Origin: Bog-473 sp963824195
GTDB taxonomy: Bacteria > Actinomycetota > Acidimicrobiia > Acidimicrobiales > RAAP-2
Direction: 5' to 3'
Length of the DNA: 64,000 bases
Assembly (NCBI GenBank): GCA_963824195.1
Contig: CAWGOJ010000005.1
Location: 62,001 to 126,000 of the forward strand
Below are positions 19,582-27,579 of this stretch, piece after piece (position 1 is the stretch's first letter; every line of letters begins with the position of its first letter). A program made the translations under genes and the position numbers. The notes under the pieces were generated by a model. The model did not search any database and had not been told where the DNA came from. It was given only the letters and a program-made list of their open reading frames with translations.

Positions 19582-20022
19582 CTACGCGGGCCTGCTCGCA
19601 CGCCCTCTTCGTTTGGCTGCGTCAGCGAGTAACCCGAGGCCGATGCCCAGCATCCAGACGTCCTTGCTCACGGCAATTCCGGCCGGGGTCGGCCAGACAC
19701 TGCCCGGCTTGCGCAGGGCCGGCGTCCGGGCGTACATGGTGAGGAGCGAACCCGAGAACCCGGTGAGCGCGGCACCCGCCACCGCGTTCGACACGAAAGG
19801 GGACAAGAGGAGCGCCCCGGTCAGAACCTCGCCGGCGGCCAATGCCTTGAGAAAGCGCTCCGGCGGAATCGATTTGAGGAACGAGAAGGCACCCGCCGCC
19901 ATGGCGTGCACGCCCTCTGCCTGCGCAGACGGACCGTTCCATTTCTCGATTCCCGAGTGGAGGATGAATGCACCTGTTGCCGCCCTCCCGGGGAGATCAC
20001 GGGGCAGAAGTCGAAAGAGCAT
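19582..20022 (-). CDS. DoxX-like small integral membrane protein
   Basis: A 146-residue protein with about four hydrophobic segments and the DoxX-type N-terminus GRAATGAFILHSGIEKWNG. A segment FLKALAAGEVLTGALLLSPFVSNAVAGAALTGF follows. DoxX-family proteins are membrane subunits of uncertain, often redox-linked function. AAGGG lies about 9 nt upstream of the ATG, supporting the start. It has no clear operon partner. Confidence 0.72.
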   Translation of the reverse strand: MLFRLLPRDLPGRAATGAFILHSGIEKWNGPSAQAEGVHAMAAGAFSFLKSIPPERFLKALAAGEVLTGALLLSPFVSNAVAGAALTGFSGSLLTMYARTPALRKPGSVWPTPAGIAVSKDVWMLGIGLGLLADAAKRRGRASRPA

Positions 20023-20437
20023 CCAAAACGACCCTTCTCAATCGGATGGTTGTATGCGGAGAAGCCCTGTCCATCCTAGGAGCCGATATGAAAAGGTCCC
20101 ACCGACCCGGCGGCTGTACGGGGGCAGTTCCGTCCTGGGCAAACTCGGCCTTCAGTTGCCGCCATGTGGGCCTTCGCCATGCCCCCCCGGGGGGTCATGG
20201 CTCTCTCACACCGCAGCGGGGGGATCGATGATCGTCAGGCCCCTCAAGCGGCATGAAATCTTGTGGGGTCGCCCCGACCCACCAGACGAAGCTGATCCAC
20301 ACTTGTGAGTCACCTCGGTCCACCTTGCGCCATCCCAGGCGGGGCGCTCGCTCACTGGTAACCATCGAACCGGCAACGTAGCGGCGGGGCTCAAGGAAGC
20401 GCCCAGTTATGCCGATGTATCGGCGAACGGGGTTGCA
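20023..20437. other. Gene-free gap of 415 bp
   Basis: I see no credible gene here. Reading frames are short and contain runs of Arg/Pro/Gly typical of noncoding G+C-rich DNA. An AGGAG-ATG pair near 20070-20086 opens a frame of about 47 codons with no recognisable character. The gap must hold the promoter of the DoxX-like gene (minus) and possibly that of the next gene (plus). Confidence 0.6.
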
Positions 20438-20803
20438 TTGGTCGCCAAAGACTGGGGCATCGAGGTGGCAGGAGTCTCAATCTCGCTTCTTGAATGGGTC
20501 GCTCTCGCTGTAGGGATACTCGTAATTATCGTGCTTCCCGTCGTCGTTCTGATCGGTTGGTTGAGCTACGAGTTGTATGGCTTCGTGACCTGGTGGCGCA
20601 TCGAGCGTCCATTTCACCGACGTTTGTTATCCGAACCATGCGCGAGCATCGAAGAGATGCTCGGCCAGCCGGTGGACCCACTTGCGTGCAACGCCCTGTC
20701 CTTTCGAAGTAGCCGGGACCCAGTGACTTATTCGCTACGAGTCGAGATCGCAGGGGAGCTCTTGGAAGGGCGAATCAGGCATAACCTCTGCGACTTCAAC
20801 TAG
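20438..20803 (+). CDS. Small membrane protein of unknown function
   Basis: Not recognised. It has 121 residues with one strong transmembrane stretch (SLLEWVALAVGILVIIVLPV, about residues 16-40), then an amphipathic, mostly soluble C-terminal part ending RIRHNLCDFN. The first usable start is a TTG at 20438; the frame is open back to 20309 without ATG or GTG, so the N-terminus is uncertain. Codon use is less G+C-biased than in the housekeeping blocks, which could reflect transfer or weak selection. Confidence 0.5.
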   Translation: MVAKDWGIEVAGVSISLLEWVALAVGILVIIVLPVVVLIGWLSYELYGFVTWWRIERPFHRRLLSEPCASIEEMLGQPVDPLACNALSFRSSRDPVTYSLRVEIAGELLEGRIRHNLCDFN

Positions 20804-21167
20804 CACCCCACCGGGACGGGGCATCGTGGTTTCACGGCCCAAAGGCGGCGGCGGTCGCCACGGGGTTATCCGATGATCAGTTGGTCCGTGGTACCAACGT
20901 CACCGCCCACGTAGGGACCTTCGCTGCCAGATTGGGAGCACGACACGCCGGTCCCGTGCCGCCGCCCTCCCGGCGAAAGGGGGCAGTCCTGCTCGGCGAT
21001 CTGGATCGGGCGAGCACAGGCGGCGCGTCCCCGCCCGGACCACAACTGGCCCTGCTCCCTGGCAGCCCGTCCTGCCGGGCCGGGCCAGTGCGGTCACCCG
21101 AGCGACTCGACCAGAATCGGCGAGGATCAAGACATCGAAGCTGACCCTACTGGCTTAGTTCACCTGA
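20804..21167. other. Gene-free gap of 364 bp
   Basis: Open frames exist on both strands (about 75-87 codons) but show only low-complexity Arg/Pro/Gly-rich sequence and no recognisable domain. I find no RNA gene or mobile-element end. Confidence 0.55.
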
Positions 21168-21725
21168 TCACGACTTGCTCGTCGTCGAGGGCATACCGCA
21201 CGTGACGTAGGGCTTCATTGTCATGATCTGTCCGGTTCCAAGCGGCTTGGTCACCACGCCGACGGTGTGCCAAGAGTCAGTGTTCAACGGGTAGGACGAC
21301 TCAAGGGCAACGTGCTGGTCGGCCACACCGGCGACCGACACCTCCGCCCCTCCCGCCAACAGGACCGTCCCGGTCGGGCACGATGTTGTCGCCGCGACCG
21401 TCGTTCCCACCGCGGGATCTGGCGCCGACGAGATAGTAGTGGAGGACACGACTTCCGTTGCTGTAACCGTCCCTGGTGCTCCGGTGGCACCGTCCTTGCC
21501 CGCGGGCCCCTGCGGTCCCGCAGGACCAACGGGGCCCTGGGGGCCTGCGGGTCCGACCTTGGGCGTACTCTCGCGAGCCCACGCGGCAACCCCAAGGCTC
21601 GCGAGAGCTACCACCAGGGCGAGCACTGACACGATGGTGGGGTTCTTGTGTCCCTTCGGCGTCGTCTCCCCCGACCGTCCTGGATGTTGAAGGATCTCTT
21701 CGGTTTCGTCCTCTTCCATCGTCAT
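21168..21725 (-). CDS. Membrane-anchored protein with collagen-like Gly-X-Y segment
   Basis: 185 residues: an acidic cytoplasmic N-terminus (MTMEEDETEE), a transmembrane segment (IVSVLALVVALASLGVAAW, about residues 30-48), then a collagen-like Gly-X-Y run (GPAGPQGPVGPAGPQGPAGK, about 10 triplets). A C-terminal domain of about 105 residues has two or three cysteines. The architecture implies a surface or extracytoplasmic trimeric stalk bearing a small head. Members of this group are seen in environmental actinobacteria, but no function is assigned. An upstream in-frame ATG at 21848 is possible but adds sequence without character. Confidence 0.72.
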   Translation of the reverse strand: MTMEEDETEEILQHPGRSGETTPKGHKNPTIVSVLALVVALASLGVAAWARESTPKVGPAGPQGPVGPAGPQGPAGKDGATGAPGTVTATEVVSSTTISSAPDPAVGTTVAATTSCPTGTVLLAGGAEVSVAGVADQHVALESSYPLNTDSWHTVGVVTKPLGTGQIMTMKPYVTCGMPSTTSKS

Positions 21726-21903
21726 GGCAGATGAGCCTCGCCGCGGACATGAATGAACGCAAACGCGCGTTGTTTTCGCGTCATTCAAGCTTGAGCTGGC
21801 GCAAACCCAGTTCAGAAGGTTCAGTCCAGATGTTCCGCAGGGTGGCACCTCGTCCCGGCAATGTATGGGGGCAGGTGGGAGGCTCCGATGTCAAGCTGGA
21901 GAC

Positions 21904-22369
21904 ATGCACCAAACCCCGCCCGAGTCAGGAGGGCCGCCGCCCGGAGAGGCACCGTGGTACGAGCCTCGATATTTGGAGGAGGACAAGGCCCGTATCTCCC
22001 GCTACGTCGAGCAGAATCCCGAGACATTTTCCGGAGTGTGGATTCGAGCCGGACGGCTCGTTCGTCGTAGCTTTCACCGCGGATACAGACAGGCACTTGG
22101 AGGCGATGCGGGCACTCGTCGATGCACCTGATCGTGTGACTGTCGTCCAGTTTCGATACACCTACCAAGACCTATTGGACCTGACCCACCGCATCGTTTC
22201 GATCTTGGGCACGGCGGACGGGCTCTCAAATTGGGGCCCAGACGTGAAGGCCGACAAGGTGTACGTCGAAGTCCTGCCCGAGCGGATTGGCGAGGTGCGC
22301 CGCATCTTGGGTGACACGAATCCCGACGATGTCTATGTCGAACCAGGGACACCTGTTCGGACGTTGTAG
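21904..22369 (+). CDS. Unknown soluble protein, split by one frameshift
   Basis: Two adjacent frames each look coding and join naturally. Frame 1 from ATG 21904 gives PWYEPRYLEEDKARISRYVE and FSGVWI. Frame 2 continues EPDGSFVVAFTADTDRHLEAMRALV to the stop at 22369. The switch lies at about 22038-22046. Dropping one T from ATTCGAG gives GVWIEPDGSFVVAFTAD and an intact 154-residue protein; the length is 3n+1. It resembles small actinobacterial proteins with a repeated strand-helix unit (VVVAFT, then ALV and DRVTVV), but I cannot assign a function. Two separate genes are less likely. Confidence 0.55.
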
Positions 22370-22472
22370 CGTTAACTTTGGATATCTGCAGGTAGCAGGC
22401 TGCTTTGACGCTCATGCTGGCAGGTGACCAATTGAGAATGCCCAGCCCCGAGGAGGACTGAACCCGGGGGGC

Positions 22473-23433
22473 TCAGTGCGGTGTGGCCGGCGGCGTGACG
22501 TCGGCCGGCCACAGGTGCGCCTGCGCCAGCGCGGTGACCGCCTGCTCGCGCAGGGCCCGGGTCGAGCGCGTCGCGTTGGGACGGGACCGTGAGAAGGGTC
22601 ACCCGCATCGTGATGGTCGACGAGTCCGCGGCGAGCAGGCCGACGAGGCTCGGCGGCTCGGTGCAGTGCGCGGCGAACTCGGGATCGGCCGCGACGCGGT
22701 GCGCCGCCTCCCCGATGACGCGCCGGACCGTATCGAGGTCGGCGGCGGTGGCACCGGGCAGGGTGAGGTCGACGACGGCGCGGGCCCAGCCGCGTGAGAG
22801 GTTGCCGACCAGGCGGATGTCACCGTTGGGGATGATGTAGATGGTGCCGTCCACGCCGCGGAAGCGGGTCAGTCGCATGGTGACGTCCTCGACGACGCCG
22901 GTGACGCCGCCGACGGTCAAGGAGTCGCCGACGTTGTACTGGTCCTCCATCGTCATGAGGGCGCCCGAGAAGTAGTCGCGCACGATCTGCTGCGCCCCGA
23001 AGCCGAGTGTGGCGCCGATGATGGTCGCGCTGGCCAGCAGGGGGGTCAGGTTGATGCCGAGCATGCCGAGCACGATGGCGCCCGCCACGACGAACACGAA
23101 GAAGCGCCAGATGTTCGCCACGACGCCCGACATCGTGGTGACGCGGGCCCCCGCCCGCTGTGAGCCCGACCGCGCCGCGGCCTGGTTGGCGACCCGCTCG
23201 AGGATGCGGCGGATGACCTTGGCGCCGTATCGAGCGGCGATGAGCGCCACGACGACGACGAAGATGATGCCGAGCGGGCGGATGATGAGGTCGGTGACCG
23301 TCGACGCCGTGTCCGGGCTCACGCCGAGCTTGGTCAGGAGGTGGTACAGCCAGCCCCCGCCCTGGTCGACCTGATCGGCCGTGCCCAGGGTGCCCACCAG
23401 GGCATCGGGTGGCGCCAGGGAGGCAGAGGTCAC
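22473..23433 (-). CDS. mscS: Small-conductance mechanosensitive channel, frameshifted near its C-terminus
   Basis: An MscS-family channel that releases solutes under hypo-osmotic stress. There are three predicted transmembrane helices. The MscS signature follows: LASATIIGATLGFGAQQIVRDYFSG, then MEDQYNVGD, VEDVTMRLTRFRGVDGTIYIIPNGDI and NLSRGWARA. After about residue 288 (TVPSQRDAL) the frame shifts at about 22563. The adjacent frame continues TRALREQAVTALAQAHLWPAD to a stop at 22473-22475. The unshifted frame runs on to 22372 with meaningless sequence. Length from GTG 23433 to 22473 is 3n+1, so one extra base explains it; the repaired protein has 319 residues. Confidence 0.85.
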
Positions 23434-23462
23434 GGCCGGTATTCTGGCCGGGAATCCGCGTT

Positions 23463-24615
23463 ATGACCACACTCGCCCGAACACACGTTGCCTCCCGCCG
23501 CAGCGTCCCCCCGTTCGACTTGATCCTCGTCGTGGCCACGCTGATGGTCTCGGTGATCGGTGTGGTCATGGTCTACACCGCGACCCGGGGCCCGCTGCTG
23601 GCTGAGGGCGACGATCCCAAGAGCTTCCTGAAGAAGCAGGGCCTCTTCGTCGTCCTCGGGGTCATCACGATGGTGGTGGTGGCCGTCTTCGACTACCGGA
23701 GGCTCGAACCCCTGGCCACGGTCCTCTACTGGCTGATCGTGCTCGCGCTCGTGGGCGTCTTCGTGGTCGGGAGCAGCGCCCAGGGCGCGGCGCGCTGGTT
23801 CAGCCTGGGCCCGCTCCAATTGCAGCCCTCCGAATTCGCCGTCCTGGCGCTGATCCTGGCCGTGGCGTCGTACTGCGCGCGCCGCGATGAGGAGGGGCTG
23901 GCCTGGCGAGACGTCTTCCGTCTGCTGATCATGGCCGGGATCCCGATCGTGCTCGTCCTGCTGCAGCCCGACCTCGGCACGGCGATGATCATGGTGATCG
24001 TGCTCCTCGTGATGCTGGCGGTGGCGGGCCTGCCGATCAGGATCCTGGTGATGCTGCTCATCGGCACAGCTGCTCGTCGCGCTCGTCGCGGTGGAGGGCG
24101 GGCTGCTGCACCACTACCAGATCGCCCGGCTCACGACCTTCTTGAATCCGAACAACAAGAGCACCAACCCTTACGTCCAGTCCGCCATCTACAACCTGCA
24201 GGAGGCGAAGAACGCCATCGGGTCGGGCGGGCTGCTGGGCTCGGGGATAGGGCACGGCGCGCAGACGAATCTCGGTTACGTGCCCGAGCAGCAGACCGAC
24301 TTCATCTTCACGGCGGTGGGGGAGCAGCTCGGGTTCGTCGGCGCTGTCGGGCTGCTGTCCCTGCTCGGCGTGATCGCGTGGCGGGTGTTGCATGCCGCCG
24401 TGGTGTCACGGGACATCTTCGGTCGCCTGGTGTGTGCCGGGCTGTTCGCGTTCATTGCCTTCAGCGTGTTCCAGAATGCAGGGATGACCATGGGCATCAT
24501 GCCCATCACCGGGATTCCGCTCCCCTTCGTCAGCTACGGGGGGACCGCCGTGCTGGTGTTCTTCGGTGCGGTGGGCCTGGCGCTGAGCGTGGGTGCACGC
24601 AGGAGGTTCAGATGA
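23463..24615 (+). CDS. rodA: Peptidoglycan polymerase RodA/FtsW (SEDS family), frameshifted
   Basis: A SEDS glycosyltransferase that polymerises lipid II during elongation. Frame 3 from ATG 23463 gives PPFDLILVVATLMVSVIGVVMVYTAT, SSAQGAARWFSLGPLQLQPSEFAVLALIL and LLQPDLGTAMIMV. After VMLLIG (about 24063) coding continues in frame 1 as QLLVALVAVEGG, NPYVQSAIYNLQEAKNAIGSGGLLG, YVPEQQTDFIFTAVGEQLGF and PLPFVSYGGTAVL. The overall length is 3n+1, so one inserted base explains the break; the repaired protein has 383 residues. The family's key Asp (QPDLGT) is present. The stop overlaps the next start by ATGA. Confidence 0.88.
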
Positions 24616-25154
24616 GCGACGTGGAACCGCAGGTGGAGGCGGTGGAGGCGGTGGAGGCGGTGGAGGCGGTGGAGGCGGAGCCCGGGCGCGCAGTGTCCCC
24701 GGCCCCGGCGCCCGCCCCGGCCATGGCGTCCTTCCGGGTCATGGACGTCGAGGACGTCCTGCTCGATCTGCCCTCGCAGTACCCCGCCGTCACGCTCGTC
24801 GAATCGGAGCCCCCGATGCGGACGCTCGTGTTCCCCGTCGGGCTGCCCGAGGGGACGGCGATCGCCCAGGCCCTGCGCCGCATGGAGGGTCGCCGGCCCA
24901 TGACCCACGAGCTGTTCATGCAGGTGCTCCAGCGGGCCCGCGTCGACGTCATCGCGGTGCGCCTGGTGGGCCGCGTGGAGGGGACGCTCCTGGCCGAGCT
25001 CGACCTGATGACCCCGGGGGGGCGTGAGCGGGTGGACTGCCGCCCCTCCGACGGGATCGTGCTCGCGCTGCGCATGCCCGTGCCGGCGCCGATCCTGGTC
25101 GACGAGCGGCTGCTCGAGACCGTGGGCGACCTCGATCCCCTCGACGGAGCGTGA
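24612..25154 (+). CDS. Bifunctional nuclease family (BFN/DUF151) protein
   Basis: 180 residues. Residues about 40-175 form a BFN/DUF151 domain: MRTLVFPVGLPEGTAIAQAL, RPMTHELFMQVLQRARVDVIAVRL, LDLMTPGGRERVDCRPSDGIVLALR and APILVDERLLE. Plant BFN proteins have DNase/RNase activity; the bacterial role is unsettled. The N-terminus carries five perfect VEA repeats followed by an Ala/Pro linker. It is translationally coupled to rodA. Confidence 0.85.
   Translation: MSDVEPQVEAVEAVEAVEAVEAEPGRAVSPAPAPAPAMASFRVMDVEDVLLDLPSQYPAVTLVESEPPMRTLVFPVGLPEGTAIAQALRRMEGRRPMTHELFMQVLQRARVDVIAVRLVGRVEGTLLAELDLMTPGGRERVDCRPSDGIVLALRMPVPAPILVDERLLETVGDLDPLDGA
24633..24677 (+). repeat. Five perfect 9-bp repeats (GTGGAGGCG)
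   Basis: Five identical copies of GTGGAGGCG encode VEA x5 near the N-terminus of the BFN-like protein. The unit is a multiple of three, so copy-number change would not break the frame. Confidence 0.9.
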
Positions 25155-25184
25155 AGCGGACCCGCGCACTGCGCGGCGCAGCCG

Positions 25185-25198
25185 GATCTGATCAGATC
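25185..25198 (+). promoter_or_regulatory. 14-bp perfect palindrome before the heme monooxygenase gene
   Basis: GATCTGATCAGATC is perfectly self-complementary and ends 5 nt before the ATG at 25204. This is where a -10 region or operator of a leaderless gene would lie. It is a candidate repressor site, but palindromes of this size also arise by chance a few times in 64 kb. Confidence 0.35.
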
Positions 25199-25203
25199 GG
25201 GCC

Positions 25204-25533
25204 ATGACCGTCATCAAGATCAACGCCATCACGGTGCCTGCCGACGCCGGCGACGAGCTGGCCCGCCGCTTTGCCGCCCGCGCGGGGGCGGTGGACAACC
25301 AGGAGGGCTTCGAGGGCTTCGAGCTGCTGCGCCCCACCGACGATCGCCGCCAGTGGCTCGTCGTCACCCGTTGGCGCGACGAGGAGTCCTTCGGGGCCTG
25401 GGTCTCCTCGCCGGCGTTCGCCCACGGCCACGCCGGCGCCGACCGCCCGTCGCCGCACGGCGGACCGGTCTCGGTGGCCTCCGAATTGTGGTCCTACGAG
25501 GTGGCCGGCGGCTCGACGGCGGGGGAGGGCTGA
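25204..25533 (+). CDS. Heme-degrading monooxygenase, MhuD/ABM type
   Basis: A 109-residue ferredoxin-fold monooxygenase of the antibiotic-biosynthesis-monooxygenase superfamily, most like mycobacterial MhuD, which opens heme and releases iron. The N-terminus VIKINAITVP places Asn at position 7, and EESFGAWVSSPAF places Trp at 66, matching MhuD Asn7 and Trp66. The heme-ligand His of MhuD (75) corresponds to His74 or His76 in AFAHGHAG. Residue numbers for MhuD are from memory. It converges on the alkylsulfatase gene with 13 bp between stops. Confidence 0.82.
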   Translation: MTVIKINAITVPADAGDELARRFAARAGAVDNQEGFEGFELLRPTDDRRQWLVVTRWRDEESFGAWVSSPAFAHGHAGADRPSPHGGPVSVASELWSYEVAGGSTAGEG

Positions 25534-25546
25534 GCGAGCGCGGGCT

Positions 25547-27352
25547 CTAGGGGGTGATCACGGCGAAGTCGGGATCGGGGCTGTCGACGAGCCCGACGAG
25601 GGTCCCCAGCACGCCGGCGTCGCCGGACAGGTCGACCCCGTCGGTCTGACCCCCCATCAGCAACCCGATCAGCTGTGCCTTGGTCAATGTGACCGTGAGG
25701 TCGGCCTCCTCGCGCCGAGTGGTGGGGAAGTGGATGAGGGCACCGTTGCTCAGCTCCATCCGGTGGTCCTCGGCGCCTGAGCCGGCGTCGGTGATCGTCC
25801 AGTTGATGCGCAGGCGCTCGTTCCATGCCTTGGGCCCGTTGATCCTGATGGCGATGGAGTCGAACAGCTGGGTGACGGTGAGCGCCGGGGCCATGCCGGC
25901 CGAACTGACCTCGGTGTGCCCGATCTCGTGGAACAGCTCGTTCGCGCCGACCAGGAAGCAGTTGCGCCATGTGGCGCACTCCGACCCGTAGCCGAGCTCG
26001 GTCAGGGCCGTGCAGAGCACCTGGCGGGCCGTCTCGCTGTCGGGGGCGGCGAAGACGGCGTGGCTGGCCAGCTCCGCGGCGAAGCGCAGATCGCCCTTCT
26101 CCAAGTAGGTGATGGCCTTGGCCACCGTCGCGTCCACCCCGCCGATCACCTGGACGTAGCGCTCGGCCGCCGCGACGGGCGGGTGCAGCCACAGGTGGGC
26201 CGGATTGCCGTCGTACCACCCGAGGTAGCGCTGGTAGATGGCCTTGACGTTGTGGCTGGCCGACCCGTAGTACCCGTGGGTGTGCCAGGCCTCGTCGAGC
26301 CCCGGCGGCATCTCGAGCATCTCGGCGATCTCGGTGCCGACGTACCCCTGGTTCATCAGGCGCAGCGTCTGGTCGTGCAGATAGGCGTAGAGGTCCCGCT
26401 GCCCGCCCAGGTAGGTGATGATCTCGTCGGCCCCCCAGGTCGGCCAGTGGTGCGAGGCGAAGGCCACGTCGGAGCGGCGGGCGAAGAGCTCCATGGCCTC
26501 GGAGAGGTAGCGCGACCAGATGCGGGGGTCCCGCACCTGGGCCCCACGCAGCGTCAGGAGGTTGTGCAGGTTGTGGGTGGCGTTCTCGGCCAGGCACAGG
26601 GCCCGGTGGTCGGGGAAGTAGAAGTTCATCTCGGCCGGGCACTCGGTCCCGGGGGTGGACTGGAACACGATGCGGACGCCGTCGAGCACCTCCTCCTGGC
26701 CGGTGCGGGTGATGTCGAGCGTGGGGGCGATGAGCCCCACGGCACCCGTCGAGGGCGCCGGACCGAGTCCCATGCCCAGTGTCCCCTTCGGGCTCTTGGG
26801 CAGCGTCACCCCGCCGTAGTAGTAGCCCCGGCGCAGCATCGCGGTCCCCGCGTAGACGTTCTCCGAGACGGCGTGCTCCAAGAAGTGCTCGGGGGCGAGG
26901 ATGGGCACGTCGGTGTCCCGGTCGACGACGCCGAGCACGCCCCCGAAGTGGTCGATGTGGGCGTGGGTGTAGATGACCGCCGTCACGGCCCGGTCACCTC
27001 GGTGGGCCCGGTAGAGGGCGAGCGCCGCCGCCGCCGTCTCCTCGGAGACCAGGGGGTCGATGACGATGACGCCGTGATCGCTCTCGACCAGGGTCATGTT
27101 CGAGAGGTCGAAGCCCCGCACCTGGTAGATGCCCTCGGTGACCTCGTAGAGGCCGTGGCGGCAGTTCAGCTGCCCCTGCCGCCACAGGCTCGCGTTGGCC
27201 GTCTCGGGGCAGGGGCCCTCGAGGAAGGCCCACCCGTCCATGTCCCAGACCGGGCGCCCGTCGGCATCGCGGATCTCCATGGGCTCGATGCTGGCGATGA
27301 AGCCCCGGTCGGCGTTCTCGAAGTCGGTCCGGTCGTTGAAATCGGCTGGCAT
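25547..27352 (-). CDS. Linear primary-alkylsulfatase (SdsA1/BDS1-like metallo-beta-lactamase fold)
   Basis: 601 residues. Type III alkylsulfatases hydrolyse long-chain alkyl sulfates such as SDS to alcohol and sulfate. The metal-binding motif THAHIDHFGG lies near residue 135. Other family stretches are GLYEVTEGIYQVRGFDLSN, VIDPLVSEETA, CLAENATHNLHNLLTLRGAQVRD, ASHHWPTWG and the dimerisation-region segment GYYGSASHNVKAIYQRYLGWYDGNPAHL. The C-terminal about 130 residues form an SCP2-like domain. The start at 27352 is supported by AGAGGAG about 8 nt upstream. No signal peptide is visible, whereas SdsA1 is secreted. It is divergent from the aquaporin gene. Confidence 0.93.
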   Translation of the reverse strand: MPADFNDRTDFENADRGFIASIEPMEIRDADGRPVWDMDGWAFLEGPCPETANASLWRQGQLNCRHGLYEVTEGIYQVRGFDLSNMTLVESDHGVIVIDPLVSEETAAAALALYRAHRGDRAVTAVIYTHAHIDHFGGVLGVVDRDTDVPILAPEHFLEHAVSENVYAGTAMLRRGYYYGGVTLPKSPKGTLGMGLGPAPSTGAVGLIAPTLDITRTGQEEVLDGVRIVFQSTPGTECPAEMNFYFPDHRALCLAENATHNLHNLLTLRGAQVRDPRIWSRYLSEAMELFARRSDVAFASHHWPTWGADEIITYLGGQRDLYAYLHDQTLRLMNQGYVGTEIAEMLEMPPGLDEAWHTHGYYGSASHNVKAIYQRYLGWYDGNPAHLWLHPPVAAAERYVQVIGGVDATVAKAITYLEKGDLRFAAELASHAVFAAPDSETARQVLCTALTELGYGSECATWRNCFLVGANELFHEIGHTEVSSAGMAPALTVTQLFDSIAIRINGPKAWNERLRINWTITDAGSGAEDHRMELSNGALIHFPTTRREEADLTVTLTKAQLIGLLMGGQTDGVDLSGDAGVLGTLVGLVDSPDPDFAVITP

Positions 27353-27579
27353 GGCGCGCTCCTCTTCCCCGGGTCCCCGGCTGTCCCTGAGTGATTGTCC
27401 CGGAAGCGGGGGGCGCCGGCCAGGGGCGTTCGCCCCTTCTCGCCCGGCCGGTCCCAACCCGGTTTCGGGTGACCTTCGGCTCTCGGACCCGGCTGCCCCG
27501 GCGTCCGGCGGCGTCCGTCTCGCCGGTTCGGGCGGGAGCAGCGGTGGCAGCGAGACCCAGGAGAGGACAGGATGATGCG

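Noticed and set aside
20086..20231. Possible 47-residue peptide after AGGAG and ATG
   Set aside because: Spacing is good, but the translation has no hydrophobic segment, periodicity or family resemblance; too weak to call.
19364..20308. 314-codon plus-strand frame spanning the DoxX-like gene
   Set aside because: The minus strand over 19582-20022 encodes a convincing membrane protein with a ribosome-binding site; the plus-strand translation is compositionally random.
20881..21144. 87-codon plus-strand and 76-codon minus-strand frames in the second gap
   Set aside because: Low-complexity Arg/Pro/Gly sequence on both strands and no supported start.
22372..22472. Unshifted C-terminal extension of MscS
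   Set aside because: The sequence after the frameshift in this frame is nonsense, whereas the adjacent frame gives a normal family ending and stop at 22473.
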